Source: Epichloe hybrida (Eukaryota > Ascomycota > Sordariomycetes > Hypocreales > Clavicipitaceae). Taken from it: a stretch of DNA of 64,000 nucleotides. Made by a program: the position numbers and the translations under genes. The notes under the pieces were generated by a model. That model saw only the letters and a list, made by a program, of their open reading frames with translations, was not told the DNA's origin and made no database searches. The stretch covers positions 6,014,001 to 6,078,000 of the forward strand of contig JAFEKR010000002.1 of NCBI GenBank assembly GCA_019022495.1, read 5' to 3'. How positions within the stretch are numbered: position 1 is the stretch's first letter; every line of letters begins with the position of its first letter. This document shows positions 11,436 through 23,401 of the stretch, in pieces.

Positions 11436-12164
11436 ATGGCTGCCGGCAAGGATGGAAAGAAAGGTACACGCTAACGGAGTTCGATGCGCAATGTAACGAC
11501 GACGATGAACAATTATTTTACTCGTCCTCGGCATCATGCAGTAGCAGATTTTGCGAGTTCTATCTACAGAGCGATTGCTGATGCTTTCTGTTTATAGCTG
11601 TTCCCAAGGGCTCTAAGCAGGCCAACGCTGCTGCTAAGGCTGCTTTGAAAGGCGTAAGTCATATTGGTCCCCTTCTGTGCTGCCGTCTCTTCTTCGATTA
11701 CGAATTGGTTCTAACAAGCAGCTATACAGACTCATGCCCACAAGCAGCGCAAGGTGCGAACCAGCACTTCCTTCCACCAGCCCAAAACTTTGGTCTTGTC
11801 CCGAGTGCCGAAGTACCCGCGCAAGTCGATTCCTCACCAGCCCCGTCTGGACGAGCATAAGGTCGTCGTTCACCCGCTAAACACCGAGAGCGCCATGAAA
11901 AAGATGGAAGAGAACAACACCCTTGTATTCATTGTCGATGTTAAAGCCAACAAGGCACAGATTAAACTTGCCTTGAAGAAGCTATATGACATCGACACTG
12001 TTAAGATAAATACTCTCATTCGGTATGTCCTCGCATCTGATAGACCTGGCTTTATTTAACTAACGGTAAACTTTAGACCAGATGGTTCCAAGAAGGCCTA
12101 CGCTCGCCTGACTCCTGACGTAGACGCCTTGGATATTGCCGCGAACAAGCTCTCCCTCGTATAA
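11436..12164 (+). CDS. RPL25: 60S ribosomal protein L25 (uL23)
   Basis: Large-subunit protein uL23, which binds 25S rRNA at the exit tunnel. Four exons: 11436-11463, 11598-11653, 11730-12022, 12077-12164, giving 154 aa. The spliced product reads [20 protein letters not shown], then [34 protein letters not shown], and the conserved [20 protein letters not shown], with C-terminus [13 protein letters not shown]. All introns are GT-AG, and the small first exon is typical of fungal ribosomal protein genes. The length matches fungal uL23. The divergent neighbour BMT2 also acts on the large subunit. Confidence 0.96.
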
Positions 12165-12516
12165 GCAGTGAAAGGGGTTTTTTTTTTGAGTTTGTTAAAC
12201 AATGCCGGTATGGTTCAGGCTGTGGAGGAGCAATAGCATCGGACTCGGCGCATCCAATTTTGTCACTTAAATCAAGATGAAATTTCTTTTTAATCCAAGA
12301 CCAATGATTGTTGAACGACGCATGAAATGCGACGGGTTACTCGAACGTCATCTGATGTTTCAACGTCGGCTCAGATCCTTCATATATTGCTATTCGTCAT
12401 AATAGTTATGTCATATGAACTCAAACCACTATTTTCTCAGATACCAGATCAAATAATATCGTAACGTCCCCTCTTAAACTTGAATTTTCGTTTTTGCTCA
12501 GCCGAATTGCAATGTC
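12165..12516. other. Intergenic between convergent RPL25 and TIM8
   Basis: 3' flanks only, with a poly-T tract just after the RPL25 stop. No gene or structured element seen. Confidence 0.5.
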
Positions 12517-12985
12517 TTATGATCGCATATTGTTGAGGTGCTTCATTGTAAGAAAGTTCATATCAAGGAAGCGATCGACGCAATTTGCCAAACAGCCCTC
12601 TTCCGTGCGGTCAAGCTTCGAATTTTTGATGTTGCCGGTAACGCATTTTTTCCAGCATATCTGTGTCAGGCTGTGGGTCTCTAGGTGTGAATGTCAGAAT
12701 ATCATCATGTACAACATATATGCCGCGACAAGACTAGATAGGACTACCACAACAGACGAATGGAAGTGAAGTACCAAGGCGAAATCTCAATCACTAGACG
12801 GGATCTCATGAAGTGGGTTGGAATGTAGAATGTCCTATGAACATTCAAAGGGGACAAATCGACATACGTGATTGAATCTGCGATCTTTGCTGTTCATTCG
12901 CGAGAAATTGGCGCAGTTCTGTCTTATCCTTATCGTTGAGTCTTTCGAGGTCGATATTTTCGACACCTGTCTGGGCGGCGTTCAT
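12517..12985 (-). CDS. TIM8: Mitochondrial import inner membrane translocase subunit Tim8
   Basis: Small intermembrane-space chaperone that pairs with Tim13 to escort hydrophobic precursors to TIM22. Exon 1 is 12985-12868 and exon 2 is 12680-12517, separated by a 187-nt GT-AG intron, giving 93 aa. The protein has the twin CX3C signature, CWKKC (C48/C52) and CLANC (C69/C73), 16 residues apart. Flanking family residues are [18 protein letters not shown] and KLDRTEEGC, with CVDRFLDMN after the second pair. Length and order fit the family exactly. The gene has no ORF over 60 codons, so it is easily missed. Confidence 0.93.
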
Positions 12986-14037
12986 GACGAGTATCGTGGA
13001 AACCGATGCTTGCGGTGGTGCAATGGCTGGATAGTTATACAGAAAGCAAATTAGCAGGCGCCAAATGAAATATTAGGCACGTATCTCCCAGGCTATCATG
13101 GTGGGCTGGGAGCGGCCAATGAGATGCAAGCGACCCCCTTAAATGTCCCCGAGTGTAAAGCAAAGACCTGACTATCCTAGTAATGTATATATGCTAACCT
13201 GACCATGCTAAATACCCGATCTAATCTAGCCTAATTCAATTTTTATAACACAAAGGTTTTTACCTTATAAAACAAGTCATTTATGAATAATATTAAATAT
13301 TAAATATCAAAACTAAAAAAAATCACTATAATTATATATCATAAAGTCTCAAGTATGGCTAGGTTAGGTCTTAGGTATCGTCAGTATGCATTACTAGTAT
13401 CGTCTGGTCTTCATTAGGGGGCATGGTCGCATGGTTTAATATACCCCCGACACACATGCTTTAAGATTCTAGTTGATTCTTACGCTGACGGTTGAGCATA
13501 ATACCTGGAACAGGCAGTGAGGTAATAATCCCACAACGTATGGATACGACCCAGCCAATGATAATTCGGTCGGCTGTATGGGTCAAACTCTTTGTACCGC
13601 TAGGACCGTAAGGCCTCGGAAGTCTCTGGACCTACAAGCACCCTCGGTCACTAGACTCAGTCACCAATAAAGTGAGTAGCCAGTAGATGTGCTATTAAAT
13701 TTTGAGTAAACATAAACCCACGTTGTGACCGCCAAGAGGTCTTACAGCCCCTAAGAGACTTCCGAGTTTCGGAGTCTATAATTGCTCGTTCAGTGCCCAC
13801 AGCAGAAATATCGAATGCCGATAGTCAGTCTCTCACCACCTACCGTTGATGCTGTGCCGTGAATTTTACGAATTTATTAGAAAAACAAGATCCAGAAATT
13901 TTGCAAGATCCTCGCATATCCTAAACTTAATTTCACATCAACAACAAGCTGGCAGCTAACTGCGGCTATACCCAAACCTTCCATGAAGCGCCTCTAAGCG
14001 GCTCCGACTCACCATACGTCCGTCATCCACTAGGATG
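12986..14037. other. Intergenic, partly AT-rich
   Basis: Upstream of TIM8 and downstream of the CorA gene. 13220-13340 is strongly AT-rich. Weak inverted matches exist (CGGAAGTCTCT near 13617 with AGAGACTTCCG near 13755), possibly a decayed inverted-repeat element. No coding region supported. Confidence 0.45.
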
Positions 14038-15933
14038 TCATATATACTTCTTCCAGCGAGCCCACCCGAGAATCATCGAGCAAACAAACACCATGGTTCC
14101 AATGATACCGAAGAAAGCTGCCAGGCTACCCGTGGCTTCGAAAGGCACCGTCACGTTCATCCCAAAAACACCACTGATGAGGTTGAGTGGTACCAATACC
14201 GACGCTAGAAACGTAATTTTACTCAAGACGCGATTTGTATCTGTGCCCTGTGATATACTGTTGATGGAAAGAGTTGCCAAGTAGTTGCTGTGTGCTCGGG
14301 AGAGCATCTTCTCAAAGTGACCAAGGTTCGTGGCCATTGTTACCACGTGGTCTTGGATATCACCCAGATACATGCCAATGTCCATATGCGGAGTTACCTG
14401 ATAGTTTTCATTGCATCGCTTGGTGAAACCACGCAGAACGTCAGCCTTGCCGCCAAGTAATCGCAACAAGGCCATGCAGTTTTTGCGAACTCGACCAATA
14501 GAACGTAGGAAAGAGCTTGAATCATCTTGGCGCATAACAAATACCTCATCTTCGATAGCATCTGCTTCAAGCTCAATCGTGCGGATTGCTGGTGCAAAAC
14601 AATCAACGATGTTGTCACTAGTTATCGGATTTTGTTAGTCTTGCATTCCAAATGTCAGACATCATAAAAAAATCAAGTCTCACATCAACGCATAGCAGAT
14701 CCAATCACTGCTAAGTGACATGTACTCCTTGAGAGCCGTGATTCTTTTCCGAACCTGCGAGGCGTGTGAATTCGGAGCGAAGCTGAAGCTCAGTGTGCCC
14801 TCACGGAAAACCAAAACATAGATGTTGAAAGGCTCGTATTCCATTCCGTCTGGTTCCTCAATGACATTGAAGGACCTGAAGCAGGCAAAGTAGTAGGAAG
14901 GAAAAAGTTCGATTTTCTCCCGTGCTTCTTGTGTGATAATGTCTTCGATGGTTAAAGGATGCACACCAAATGCCTTACAAATGCCTTGGACCTCCTCCTT
15001 GGATGTTCGATTCACATTGAGCCACCATACACCATCTGCCTCATCCTTAGGTAGTTCAAAGAGGCCTCGTATGTCTTCTCCGGGAAGAACAAGGTCCCCC
15101 ATTTCGGCAGCGTGAATGGTAGACTCCCACGCGGATGAGAAGAAGCTGAACCTGTTGTTGTCCAGCGGGTGGACTGCAGGTTTGGTCGAGACCTCAGTAG
15201 GGGCTTTCTCTTTGTTAGATTCGTCCGATGGCATGTTTAGTATATCTCCATCAACCGTGGCTACCTGAGTTTGATGGGTGGTTGACGGCTCCAGTCGTAA
15301 GTCGTCAAACGACGGAGGCGGCAGTTGTCGGCTGTCTAGATGGGCCGCACGTTCAGCATCAATAAAACTCTCCAGGTAGTCGAAGTCGATGCGCAAGTCG
15401 TGATTTCGACTGTTTTTTTGCAGCGGAAAGCACACATCCTCTTCTGCAGCATTGTCCGTCAAGAGACTCCTGGCATCTTTCTCTATCGTTCTCGCTTTAC
15501 TCCTGTAGCTTCGGCGGCTGGATACGGACATGGAACGGCCATGTCCATCCTCATGCTCGCGATTTGGCTCTGAGAAAGACATGTCTCTCTCACGCCGACG
15601 AGCCTGCGCGAACGCTTTGACAGAATTTGGCGGGGAGATTGATCTGCTATCGTTTGGGATCTCAACAGTTAACCGGCGGCCATGACGAGCTGTTTGCGGG
15701 ACTTCCAAAGTGTCCTCATCTATTATAGCCTCTTCGAAGTCTCGCACTCTGATATCAGGAGTAAGAGGCCCTGCATCTATAACAATTTGACGTGAACCAT
15801 ATAATGAGTCAAAGGTGCCTCGTCGTGGTCGCTCTAGACGATATGATGCAGTCGAGTCATGTCGGTGATCGTCGAGTTCAGGGACAGGCGTAGCATATCC
15901 TTTATCGGAAGCCGTTCCTTCTTGGTCGGACAT
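14038..15933 (-). CDS. CorA-family magnesium (divalent cation) transporter
   Basis: Mg2+ channel of the CorA/Alr1/Mnr2 group. Exon 1 is 15933-14684 and exon 2 is 14617-14038, with an intron of 66 nt, giving 609 aa. The first 250 or so residues are hydrophilic and Ser/Arg-rich (regulatory tail). The CorA cytosolic domain follows (GVHPLTIEDIITQEAREKIE, then YYFACFRSF). Near the C-terminus TM1 ends in the diagnostic GMN motif (SGVFGMN, about 569-571), and TM2 (FFGIIGTMVFVCSMILGW) follows. The start is the ATG at 15933, since the longer frame begins with GTG. Whether it sits in the plasma or vacuolar membrane cannot be told from sequence. Confidence 0.92.
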
Positions 15934-17085
15934 GCTGGACACGGGGACGTTCTTCCCGTTGACGAGAAAAGAGAAAATGGAAAATGGAAAACGGGATTGT
16001 GGTTTGTAAGTTACAACAAATGTTTCGGTAGAGAAAGAAAGTTGAGCTGTACAACACTCAGGTAATCTTGGGCATAGTCGATATCGATCGGGTTCGGCTT
16101 TGATTCACCTGTAAACAGATTGTAATGGATGCGCTGACCCGGCGCGCATCTGCGGCGCCGAGTAATGCGGTATGGTAGCAAAACTGTGGCCACCCACGAA
16201 TCTGCCGATTGAAAAAAAGATGCAGTGGGAGAGCAGCCTCAAGCGGAAGTTGTACAGCAATCAACTCACGGCCAGTTATGGAGGTTTTTTGTTCATTCCG
16301 CCGTAGACCCAGAAACCAGACCAAGAAGCGAAAATGTTGTTGCGCTCGTGACAGTGAGTTGAGCCAACTTGAAGAGTTTTAAGTCAACAGGGGGATTGAA
16401 AGTTCGATTTGTGTTAGAAGCTCCTAACAGTTATGTTGACAATTTCTTCGATAGTGTTGCTGCTTAATGTGCGACTCTAACCGCGGTAGGGAGTAGCGAG
16501 GTGTTTCGCAGTGAAACAATGGGATTAGACAATAGTTGAACGAATATAACCAAAGGGAGCACAACGAACTTCCTTGTCAGTGTGGTAAATTGATAGTAAA
16601 GGGCATAGACAGAAACACTGAAGCCATGATAAGAGGGAGAGGGAGTAGAACCTCGGAGCTTAAGTAAGGACAATGAGAGAAATTTGCTTTTCTCGGGCTT
16701 ACTTTGAGTGGGTGTTGAAAAAAGTGGCACCTTCTTTCTACTCGGAGGGGCCGTGTTTGGCCAATGTGGGACCGCACCTTCTCTGGGCGGGCATGGACGA
16801 CTTGGTCACTGGATGCGCATGCGCCATCTCGACGTGGTCACTCTATATTTGTCATTTACCATCGCAACTTCAGTATAGGGTTGATTGCCAGACCCGACTA
16901 TCCGGCCCCAGTCATTTTCATATGTGGCATCGTCTCATCCGAATCTGACGCCGACCTCGATTTATCTTTGGAGTCGGACCTCCTGGCTTTTCTAGAGCTG
17001 TTGCAACATTGTCACTTGGACGCAGAGCCTACCGCAACCGTCATCTACAGCTAGCGTATCGAGCTCCACTTGGCCCCCGTTGACC
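15934..17085. other. Divergent promoter region CorA / SPC1
   Basis: A 1.15-kb gap between outward-transcribed genes. Several short minus-strand ORFs (16011-16324, 16464-16777) lack family signatures and are probably chance or leader sequence. No repeats seen. Confidence 0.4.
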
Positions 17086-17515
17086 ATGGCGGATGAAATT
17101 CTCGACAGAGTTCGCGATGTCGTTGAAGGACAGATCGTATGATTACTCTCAACATCCTCAAGCTTGCGAAGAACTACATTAGCCTCCCGTGCGTAACACT
17201 GTTCTAGCCCTTGCTGACATTTCAATATCAGGACTTCGACGGCCAGAGACGCGCGGAAGGATTGGCCACTCTATTTCTTGCAATTTCTGCGGTAGGTTGC
17301 ACCTCCATTGCTTCTCACTCGACCAAGTCTCGCTAATATTATTTTCAAACAAGCTCGCGGCATTCAATGTCGGCTACCAGTACCAAGATATACAGAAAGC
17401 CGTCTACATAGGATTGGGGGGGACTGTATTGACATTCGTTCTTGTTGTGCCTCCTTGGCCATTCTACAAGACCAAACCTGTCAAGTGGCTGCCGGCTGGG
17501 GCGGGGTGGCAATAA
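17086..17515 (+). CDS. SPC1: Signal peptidase complex subunit 1
   Basis: Non-catalytic 12-kDa-type subunit of the ER signal peptidase. Exons 17086-17136, 17232-17291 and 17354-17515 give 90 aa. It reads MADEILDRVRDVVEGQI, DFDGQRRAEGLATLFLAISA, then a first TM (LAAFNVGYQYQ region) and a second TM (GLGGTVLTFVLVVPPWPFY) ending PVKWLPAGAGWQ. The two-TM hairpin with PPWPFY and WLPAG is diagnostic of Spc1/SPCS1. It converges on HRT1, with about 160 bp between the stop codons. Confidence 0.95.
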
Positions 17516-17677
17516 GGCCGGTGTACATCTACCAGTTTGCAATGATTGGTGAAATAAATAGATTGAATCTTTCCGGCTGCGTAAGCTTTATTCTGCGTCT
17601 ATGTTATTCGTCTGCACGTGAAATCACTGCCCTTCGTTCACGCTGGTGATTTTTCCTCCTCCATTTGATACAACCCC

Positions 17678-18214
<537 letters not shown>

Positions 18215-18990
18215 GATAGACTGCGGTCAAGCGAGTTGATGCACAAGCCTGGGTAGACAGGTCGGCACACTTTAATGACGCTATGCTATGTTGAGAGCTG
18301 ACGCCTGAGATCAGAATGAATCGGCGATCTGGCTCTACCAGAAGTCAGCCAGTTGGTTAAGAGGTCCACCAATATGGTGCCAAGTCTATAGTTGCGCGTT
18401 TGCTATGCCGTGAGAGTATGTCACATTCTTACCTTGATAGCCTTGTAACACAATTTGCAAGTAAGGTCAATGTACCTTGCACTAGAAGAGGTTCTATATA
18501 AACCTTAGATTAGATTTAAAATATTCATTTTGCTGTAAAGACAACATGGTCGTTTCCACGTACATTACTAGTTGGAGCGCTGCTGTGCATGTTTGTAGTC
18601 TCACAAATCCTCACTACGTTGCTAAGATCAGCTAAATCGCCCCGCAAGTATCTTTGCAAACAACGGTAAGTGCGAGTGGATTTATGTAACTATCGGGTCT
18701 CCCCCCACCCACCATGTCTGCCATCGTCATTATGACCAATAGGATAGACAAGTCTTCTCGAGTGACTAGGCTGGATCATCCTCCTCAACATCTATCAATC
18801 ATGAAAGGCCTCTCACGATAATTCACTCAGATCCTACAGTTCATTCGACTCACGTGTAGCCACATGGCCCCATCGCGCTTCTGATATCATACGCGGCTAC
18901 AATACGTTTCGTGCATCTTCCTGCCTTACACTTCGTTATTCACACCTGGGTCACCTTCGCCCATTGATTTACATTTTCACGATTTTCACG
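18215..18990. other. Divergent promoter region HRT1 / Edc1-like gene
   Basis: A 776-bp gap between outward-transcribed genes. A pyrimidine-rich stretch at 18830-18990 just before the plus-strand ATG looks like a normal fungal leader. No other element seen. Confidence 0.4.
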
Positions 18991-20127
18991 ATGAGCGAAA
19001 CACCTTCGCAGCGTAGGTGGACTTCGGCGCGCCGGAAACAATATCGACAAAGCACCAGAGCAGCTGCCCACAAAGCTTATGCTTCCGAGAATGATGCTAC
19101 TACACTAGAGGCAACCCGAATACTAGACACTCCTCAAACCCCAAATAAAGTGGACATCGAATCGAACATTGCGAATGAATCCTCCTCGACAAAAGCTCCG
19201 AGTACTAAGAGCAGGTCCAAAAATAAATTCAAATCGAAACATGGCTTCACATCTCCCGAGTTTGCACATGTTGGTGGCCAAACCCCTCCCCAGCGCACCT
19301 TATCTATCAAACCTGGTACGAGCACAGCGTTCGCAGGTGCTACTTTTCATGCGTCGCCCGCTCCTTCAGCTCTCCCTCTTCCCAGTTTTCTTTCCAAATC
19401 TTCGGCAGAGTCGCCCGTTCCGGCCACAAAGGCTTTTACTCAAGTGCCATCACCACCAACTACTGATCATAATGTACCCACGCCCTTTCGGCCATCATCG
19501 CTCCCGAAAACAAGTGAGTCACCACTTGACTTCATGTTTCGTGCACATCGAGAGGAGAAGGAACGTCATTTGCGAGAAAACGCGCCAGGGTCGCACATAC
19601 CTCAAACGGAATCACCAGGAGCTCCACCTGCATTCGGCGTGAATGAGTTTTCAAAATCTAGAAGCCTGCCACATTCAAGACGAAGCAATTTGAGATCGCA
19701 GTCAAGCGGTATAGGTGCCACCGAGCTGGATGGAACGCCGGGTAGGCCGATGGGTCCGCCATTCTCTACGCCATATCAAGAAAGAATTAAGGCAGCTCGC
19801 TCTGCAATGAAACCGCATTCTCCTTACAGCCACCCGCAAAGCGAAGCCTCCTTGCATGATACTCAAGCCGATGACTCGACCGATGCGCTCAAAAAATTCC
19901 TGTTCGGCAACCCAGGTCCCCTCTATAGTAATTCTATGAGTGCGCCGTCCGATTCTCACCTTCCGCCGCAAACTGCCGCAGAAAGCTCTAATCATGTACC
20001 TCGTTTCAATGAGACCAGATCCGTGGAGTCTCGTGGTAGCAATATTGAAGCTATGGAAAACGATCTTCGCCGAATTTTGAAGCTGGACGCATCATCGAAG
20101 TCGTCTTCTACAGATCAAATCTTTTGA
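18991..20127 (+). CDS. PNRC/Edc1-like proline-rich protein, candidate Dcp1-binding decapping enhancer
   Basis: Single-exon, 378-aa, mostly disordered Ser/Pro-rich protein. Near residues 105-125 it carries FAGATFHASPAPSALPLPSF, which fits the PNRC motif (AGAxF...SPxPSxLPxPxF) used by Edc1-type proteins and PNRC2 to bind the EVH1 domain of Dcp1 and stimulate mRNA decapping. A basic N-terminus (SQRRWTSARRKQYRQ), a helical DFMFRAHREEKERHLREN segment and a C-terminal DLRRILKLD segment are further features. The function is inferred from the motif. The body of the protein has no enzymatic domain. ATG 18991 is used because the longer frame starts at a TTG. Confidence 0.72.
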   Translation: MSETPSQRRWTSARRKQYRQSTRAAAHKAYASENDATTLEATRILDTPQTPNKVDIESNIANESSSTKAPSTKSRSKNKFKSKHGFTSPEFAHVGGQTPPQRTLSIKPGTSTAFAGATFHASPAPSALPLPSFLSKSSAESPVPATKAFTQVPSPPTTDHNVPTPFRPSSLPKTSESPLDFMFRAHREEKERHLRENAPGSHIPQTESPGAPPAFGVNEFSKSRSLPHSRRSNLRSQSSGIGATELDGTPGRPMGPPFSTPYQERIKAARSAMKPHSPYSHPQSEASLHDTQADDSTDALKKFLFGNPGPLYSNSMSAPSDSHLPPQTAAESSNHVPRFNETRSVESRGSNIEAMENDLRRILKLDASSKSSSTDQIF

Positions 20128-20756
20128 ACGGATACCTTGCCGGTACGCGCAACCTCGAAATGTCCTCTTTGCCAGCATGTTGGGGACTTAGGCGATTTGC
20201 CAGTCGGATGCAGATAAGGAATGGAGCATTTATTCACAACGCTTGGCCCGTATGCGCCCACACTACCTAGTCTATTTTTCGGATATGTTTGTGGATGAGC
20301 GTATGTGCAGGTTTCATAATATAAGCAACAAGAAAACGACGAGGTCACGATATCGGGAATTATTTTGAATCAAATTTCTCTTCAACCCCTATTACATCAC
20401 AACGCACAAACGCCACCATTGTAATGATATCTTTTTCCGTGATGAGCTGAAGTCGAACGGTACTGTTGGATGTGTGCTTTGACTAATTTATGTACCGTTT
20501 TCATATGTGAGTAATGGCTTATGACATCGGGATAAATCCCTCTTGTTTCCTGACATTCGTCCTCGTTTTGGTCTGTTGTTCCAGTATATATTTCGCTGAC
20601 AAGTACTCGCACATAACAAGCCAGGCCTTCAAGTTCTTGTTCTTGTGCAGTGCCAGCGAGAAGTCGGCCATTCTCCGTTTACGGTGCAGATTAACGCGTC
20701 TATGGTGAGCCGGAGCTGAACTACGACGCATCCTTTTGCGCAACCTTGAATTCATT
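20128..20756. other. Intergenic between convergent genes
   Basis: 3' flanks of the Edc1-like gene and the FAD oxidoreductase. No gene or repeat recognised. Confidence 0.5.
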
Positions 20757-22561
20757 CTATGCGTTGAGACTATGACGTTTCCGTTGCTCCCGTTTGAAAA
20801 TTATCCCGTGTGATAAGAGAAGGTATTTTGCAAAAAAGTCGGTTGCAAAGTCATCAAATTCTGAATATTCAGCACCTAGACGGTATGCAGCAGCAATTCC
20901 ACTAATGCATGCAATTTCATGCATATTCTTGACATCTTAGTTAGCGTAGCTGATCTGGTGTAGGTTATAGTTGGGAATAATTGATCCTATCCGAACGGAA
21001 TGGTTCACTGCGTGGGTCGTTCAGCTGCATGTCTTAAAAGAATTACTTACCACTAAAGTCCATGATCCGGCAAATAGTGTGTGATTCCTTCCATTGAGAA
21101 ACATCATTCCTGGAACGACGCGCAAGTAATGTTGCCATCGATGACCAAGCTGATGCCACCAGTTGCGTTTAATTATTTTGTGCTCTTTGATGTCTCCAAT
21201 TGTCCACAACTTTTGCTTGCGCTTATCAAGAAAAATTGTCTGATACACAGGGTTGAGCTCTCTGTCGGCTTTCACATTCCCGGCAACGAGTTGATGCTGA
21301 TAGTTGCTGCAATTGAAAGACATCTCAATGAGACGAGGGTCCTCATCATAAGTATGTGTGAAGTACATGGGCCGAAAGCCTTTCGACTTAGTTTCGGTGT
21401 CTTTGGCGAAGGAAATTTGTTGTCTTTGGGTATCGTTTGTTGGCTGGGCACAAAGATCAGGATGAAACTGGGTTTCATATTGCCTCTCGAAATAGTCTTG
21501 GTCACTGTGCGTCACCGTTATGTCATCGTAAAATGCCGCGCCTTTCAAGACGAATCGCTCGCGCCAGGAAGCCTCGGCGCCGAGGATCTTGAGACTCTCA
21601 TCTGCGAGTGTACAAAGAACAATCTCATCAAATACCTCTTCAGTGTCGATTCCAGTATGAAGGTTTCTCACTTGCAATCTGACTTCGTTGCTTGATCTTG
21701 ACACGACCCTACATACTTCTTGGCGAGTTCGTATTTGGACACCGTTGTCTGCAAGGCTCTCGCCCCATTTCGCATAGAACTGATGCAGGTTATCGAAGGT
21801 GTACATTGTCGGTAGATTCGGCAGAAGGGTAGTGTTATCATAGTCCCAGAGTTTCATATTTGATCGTCAAATAAACGCTCAACGATGCCACATGGAACAT
21901 TGGCGGTCTGGTTACCCGTCCCTAGAAAAAGTGCAATGAGTGGATATACCATCTTATCTCCAAATTTTTTATCAAAAAGAAATACTCGCAGCATGATTGA
22001 TATTGGTATAAGTCCCAAAATTGGAAGAGTCCACTTCACAACTTTCAAGAACAAGCCGAACCGCTTGATATCCGTGGCAAATTGTTGTAGCAGGACACTA
22101 GGGAAGACGTTTGTCCAAAACCCATCTTGAGATTTGCCAAACGAAACTTGCAAAAAAACTTTTTGGGGCGGAAAGCCGTGCTCCTCGAAGAACTTAAAAG
22201 TGTGTTTGAAGATCTTACATGTGCTGTTAGTCGCGTTGCAATCTCAGGAGAGCTTAAGAAATCTTCAACTTGCTTGTGAACCGCCCTGGACTCCGTTATT
22301 CATCCAAGGCGCACCGTACTTGTCGTCGTCCAATTGGATAGAGCTGGCCTGACCGCCAAGCACTTCGTTTTTCTCTAGTATGGTAACTCTGAACTTTTCA
22401 GGGTGTTTTGCTAATGTTGCAGCGCAGGCCTATGACATATAGTCAGCGTGTTGATTTGCGATTCAACCCAGACAGCTTCAAGAGCATAAACTGACCATGC
22501 CGGCGGCACCACCTCCAATTATTGCTACACGCCTCAGAGGCGACGGCGGAAATTCGGTCAT
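20757..22561 (-). CDS. FAD/NAD(P)-dependent amine-oxidase-like oxidoreductase, frameshifted
   Basis: Flavoprotein with an N-terminal Rossmann motif VAIIGGGAAGM (about residues 12-22). Exons: 22561-22496, 22429-22274, 22213 to about 21855, about 21857-21051, 20927-20757. The reading includes NEVLGGQASSIQLDDDKYGA, KVFLQVSFGKSQDGFWTNVF and a C-terminal NMHEIACISGIAAAYRLGAE. Intron 2 (22273-22214) is of GC-AG type (GCAAGT). At about 21853-21865 the frame breaks: one reading ends ...LFDDQI-stop and the next begins with an ATG overlapping that TGA, although the protein continues naturally across the point. This looks like loss of a single base, either a sequencing error or a recent disabling mutation. 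The substrate is unknown. Confidence 0.75.
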
Positions 22562-23401
22562 ATTCCTACTTGGTTTGCCGTTACGACTGCTGAATAGAAT
22601 AATACGAAGGGGGAGAAATAATGCTGTTAACACGTAAGTATTTACGATGTTTGGGCTGATGCGATGCTTTAGCAAGATCGGGCCCTGAGCCCAGTTTTAC
22701 CAGCGTCTAGGCTCATATCAGTCCACCAGCGATTGATGCTCTGGTCAGTGGACGTCATTGACTCGAGATTCGCATCGAATCTGTTGAATAGAAAACATCA
22801 TAGCCGCAGCAGTCCTCCCTAAGCCAAAGGGTGGGTACGCATCCTGTTTTTGGCCTAGTGGTTTTCTCTTCAGAATCGATCACGTAAAACACCGCGAACC
22901 ACATGGGGAAGTTGGTTGGGACCAATTGGCCGAGCACCTCCGTGTAGAATCATTATTATGATTCGCATGTTCTTGACTTGCTATGTGATCCTTCTCGCCC
23001 CTTTAATGTCCCGGGCCACGCCAGCTCGTCTTGCTTGTCGTGATCTATCGGAGTACAAAAAACGTTGTGTAATAGTAGTTAGACAGTTACACACGTCACC
23101 AGCGACGAATTCGCATAACTCGTCCAAGTACTCAAGCTCACGTGCATTTTATGTTCAGCGACACTCAAAGCCAAGATTTTCCTTAGACACTGAGAATGGC
23201 AGGCAAGTGTTGCCAAAGCATTGCACCGACCTATTAGAGTAGGCATGACTTGAACAAGAGCAGACAGTCACGAGTCACGTGAGGTCGTGTCCCGCGGGCA
23301 CACAATAGAGCAGTTATTGTCACAAGGCCCTTCGCCCACGCAACCTCACGGGCACAGATTATTGGATACATTGCCACCTTCGGTGCTTTATTTCAATTAC
23401 G
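22562..23401. other. Divergent promoter region FAD oxidoreductase / TDP1
   Basis: An 840-bp gap. The minus-strand frame is open with an upstream Met at 22675, which could extend the oxidoreductase by 38 residues, but the shorter start is preferred. No repeats identified. Confidence 0.4.

Noticed and set aside
16011..16324. Small minus-strand gene upstream of the CorA transporter
   Set aside because: The overlapping ORFs have no conserved motif and no consistent exon join.
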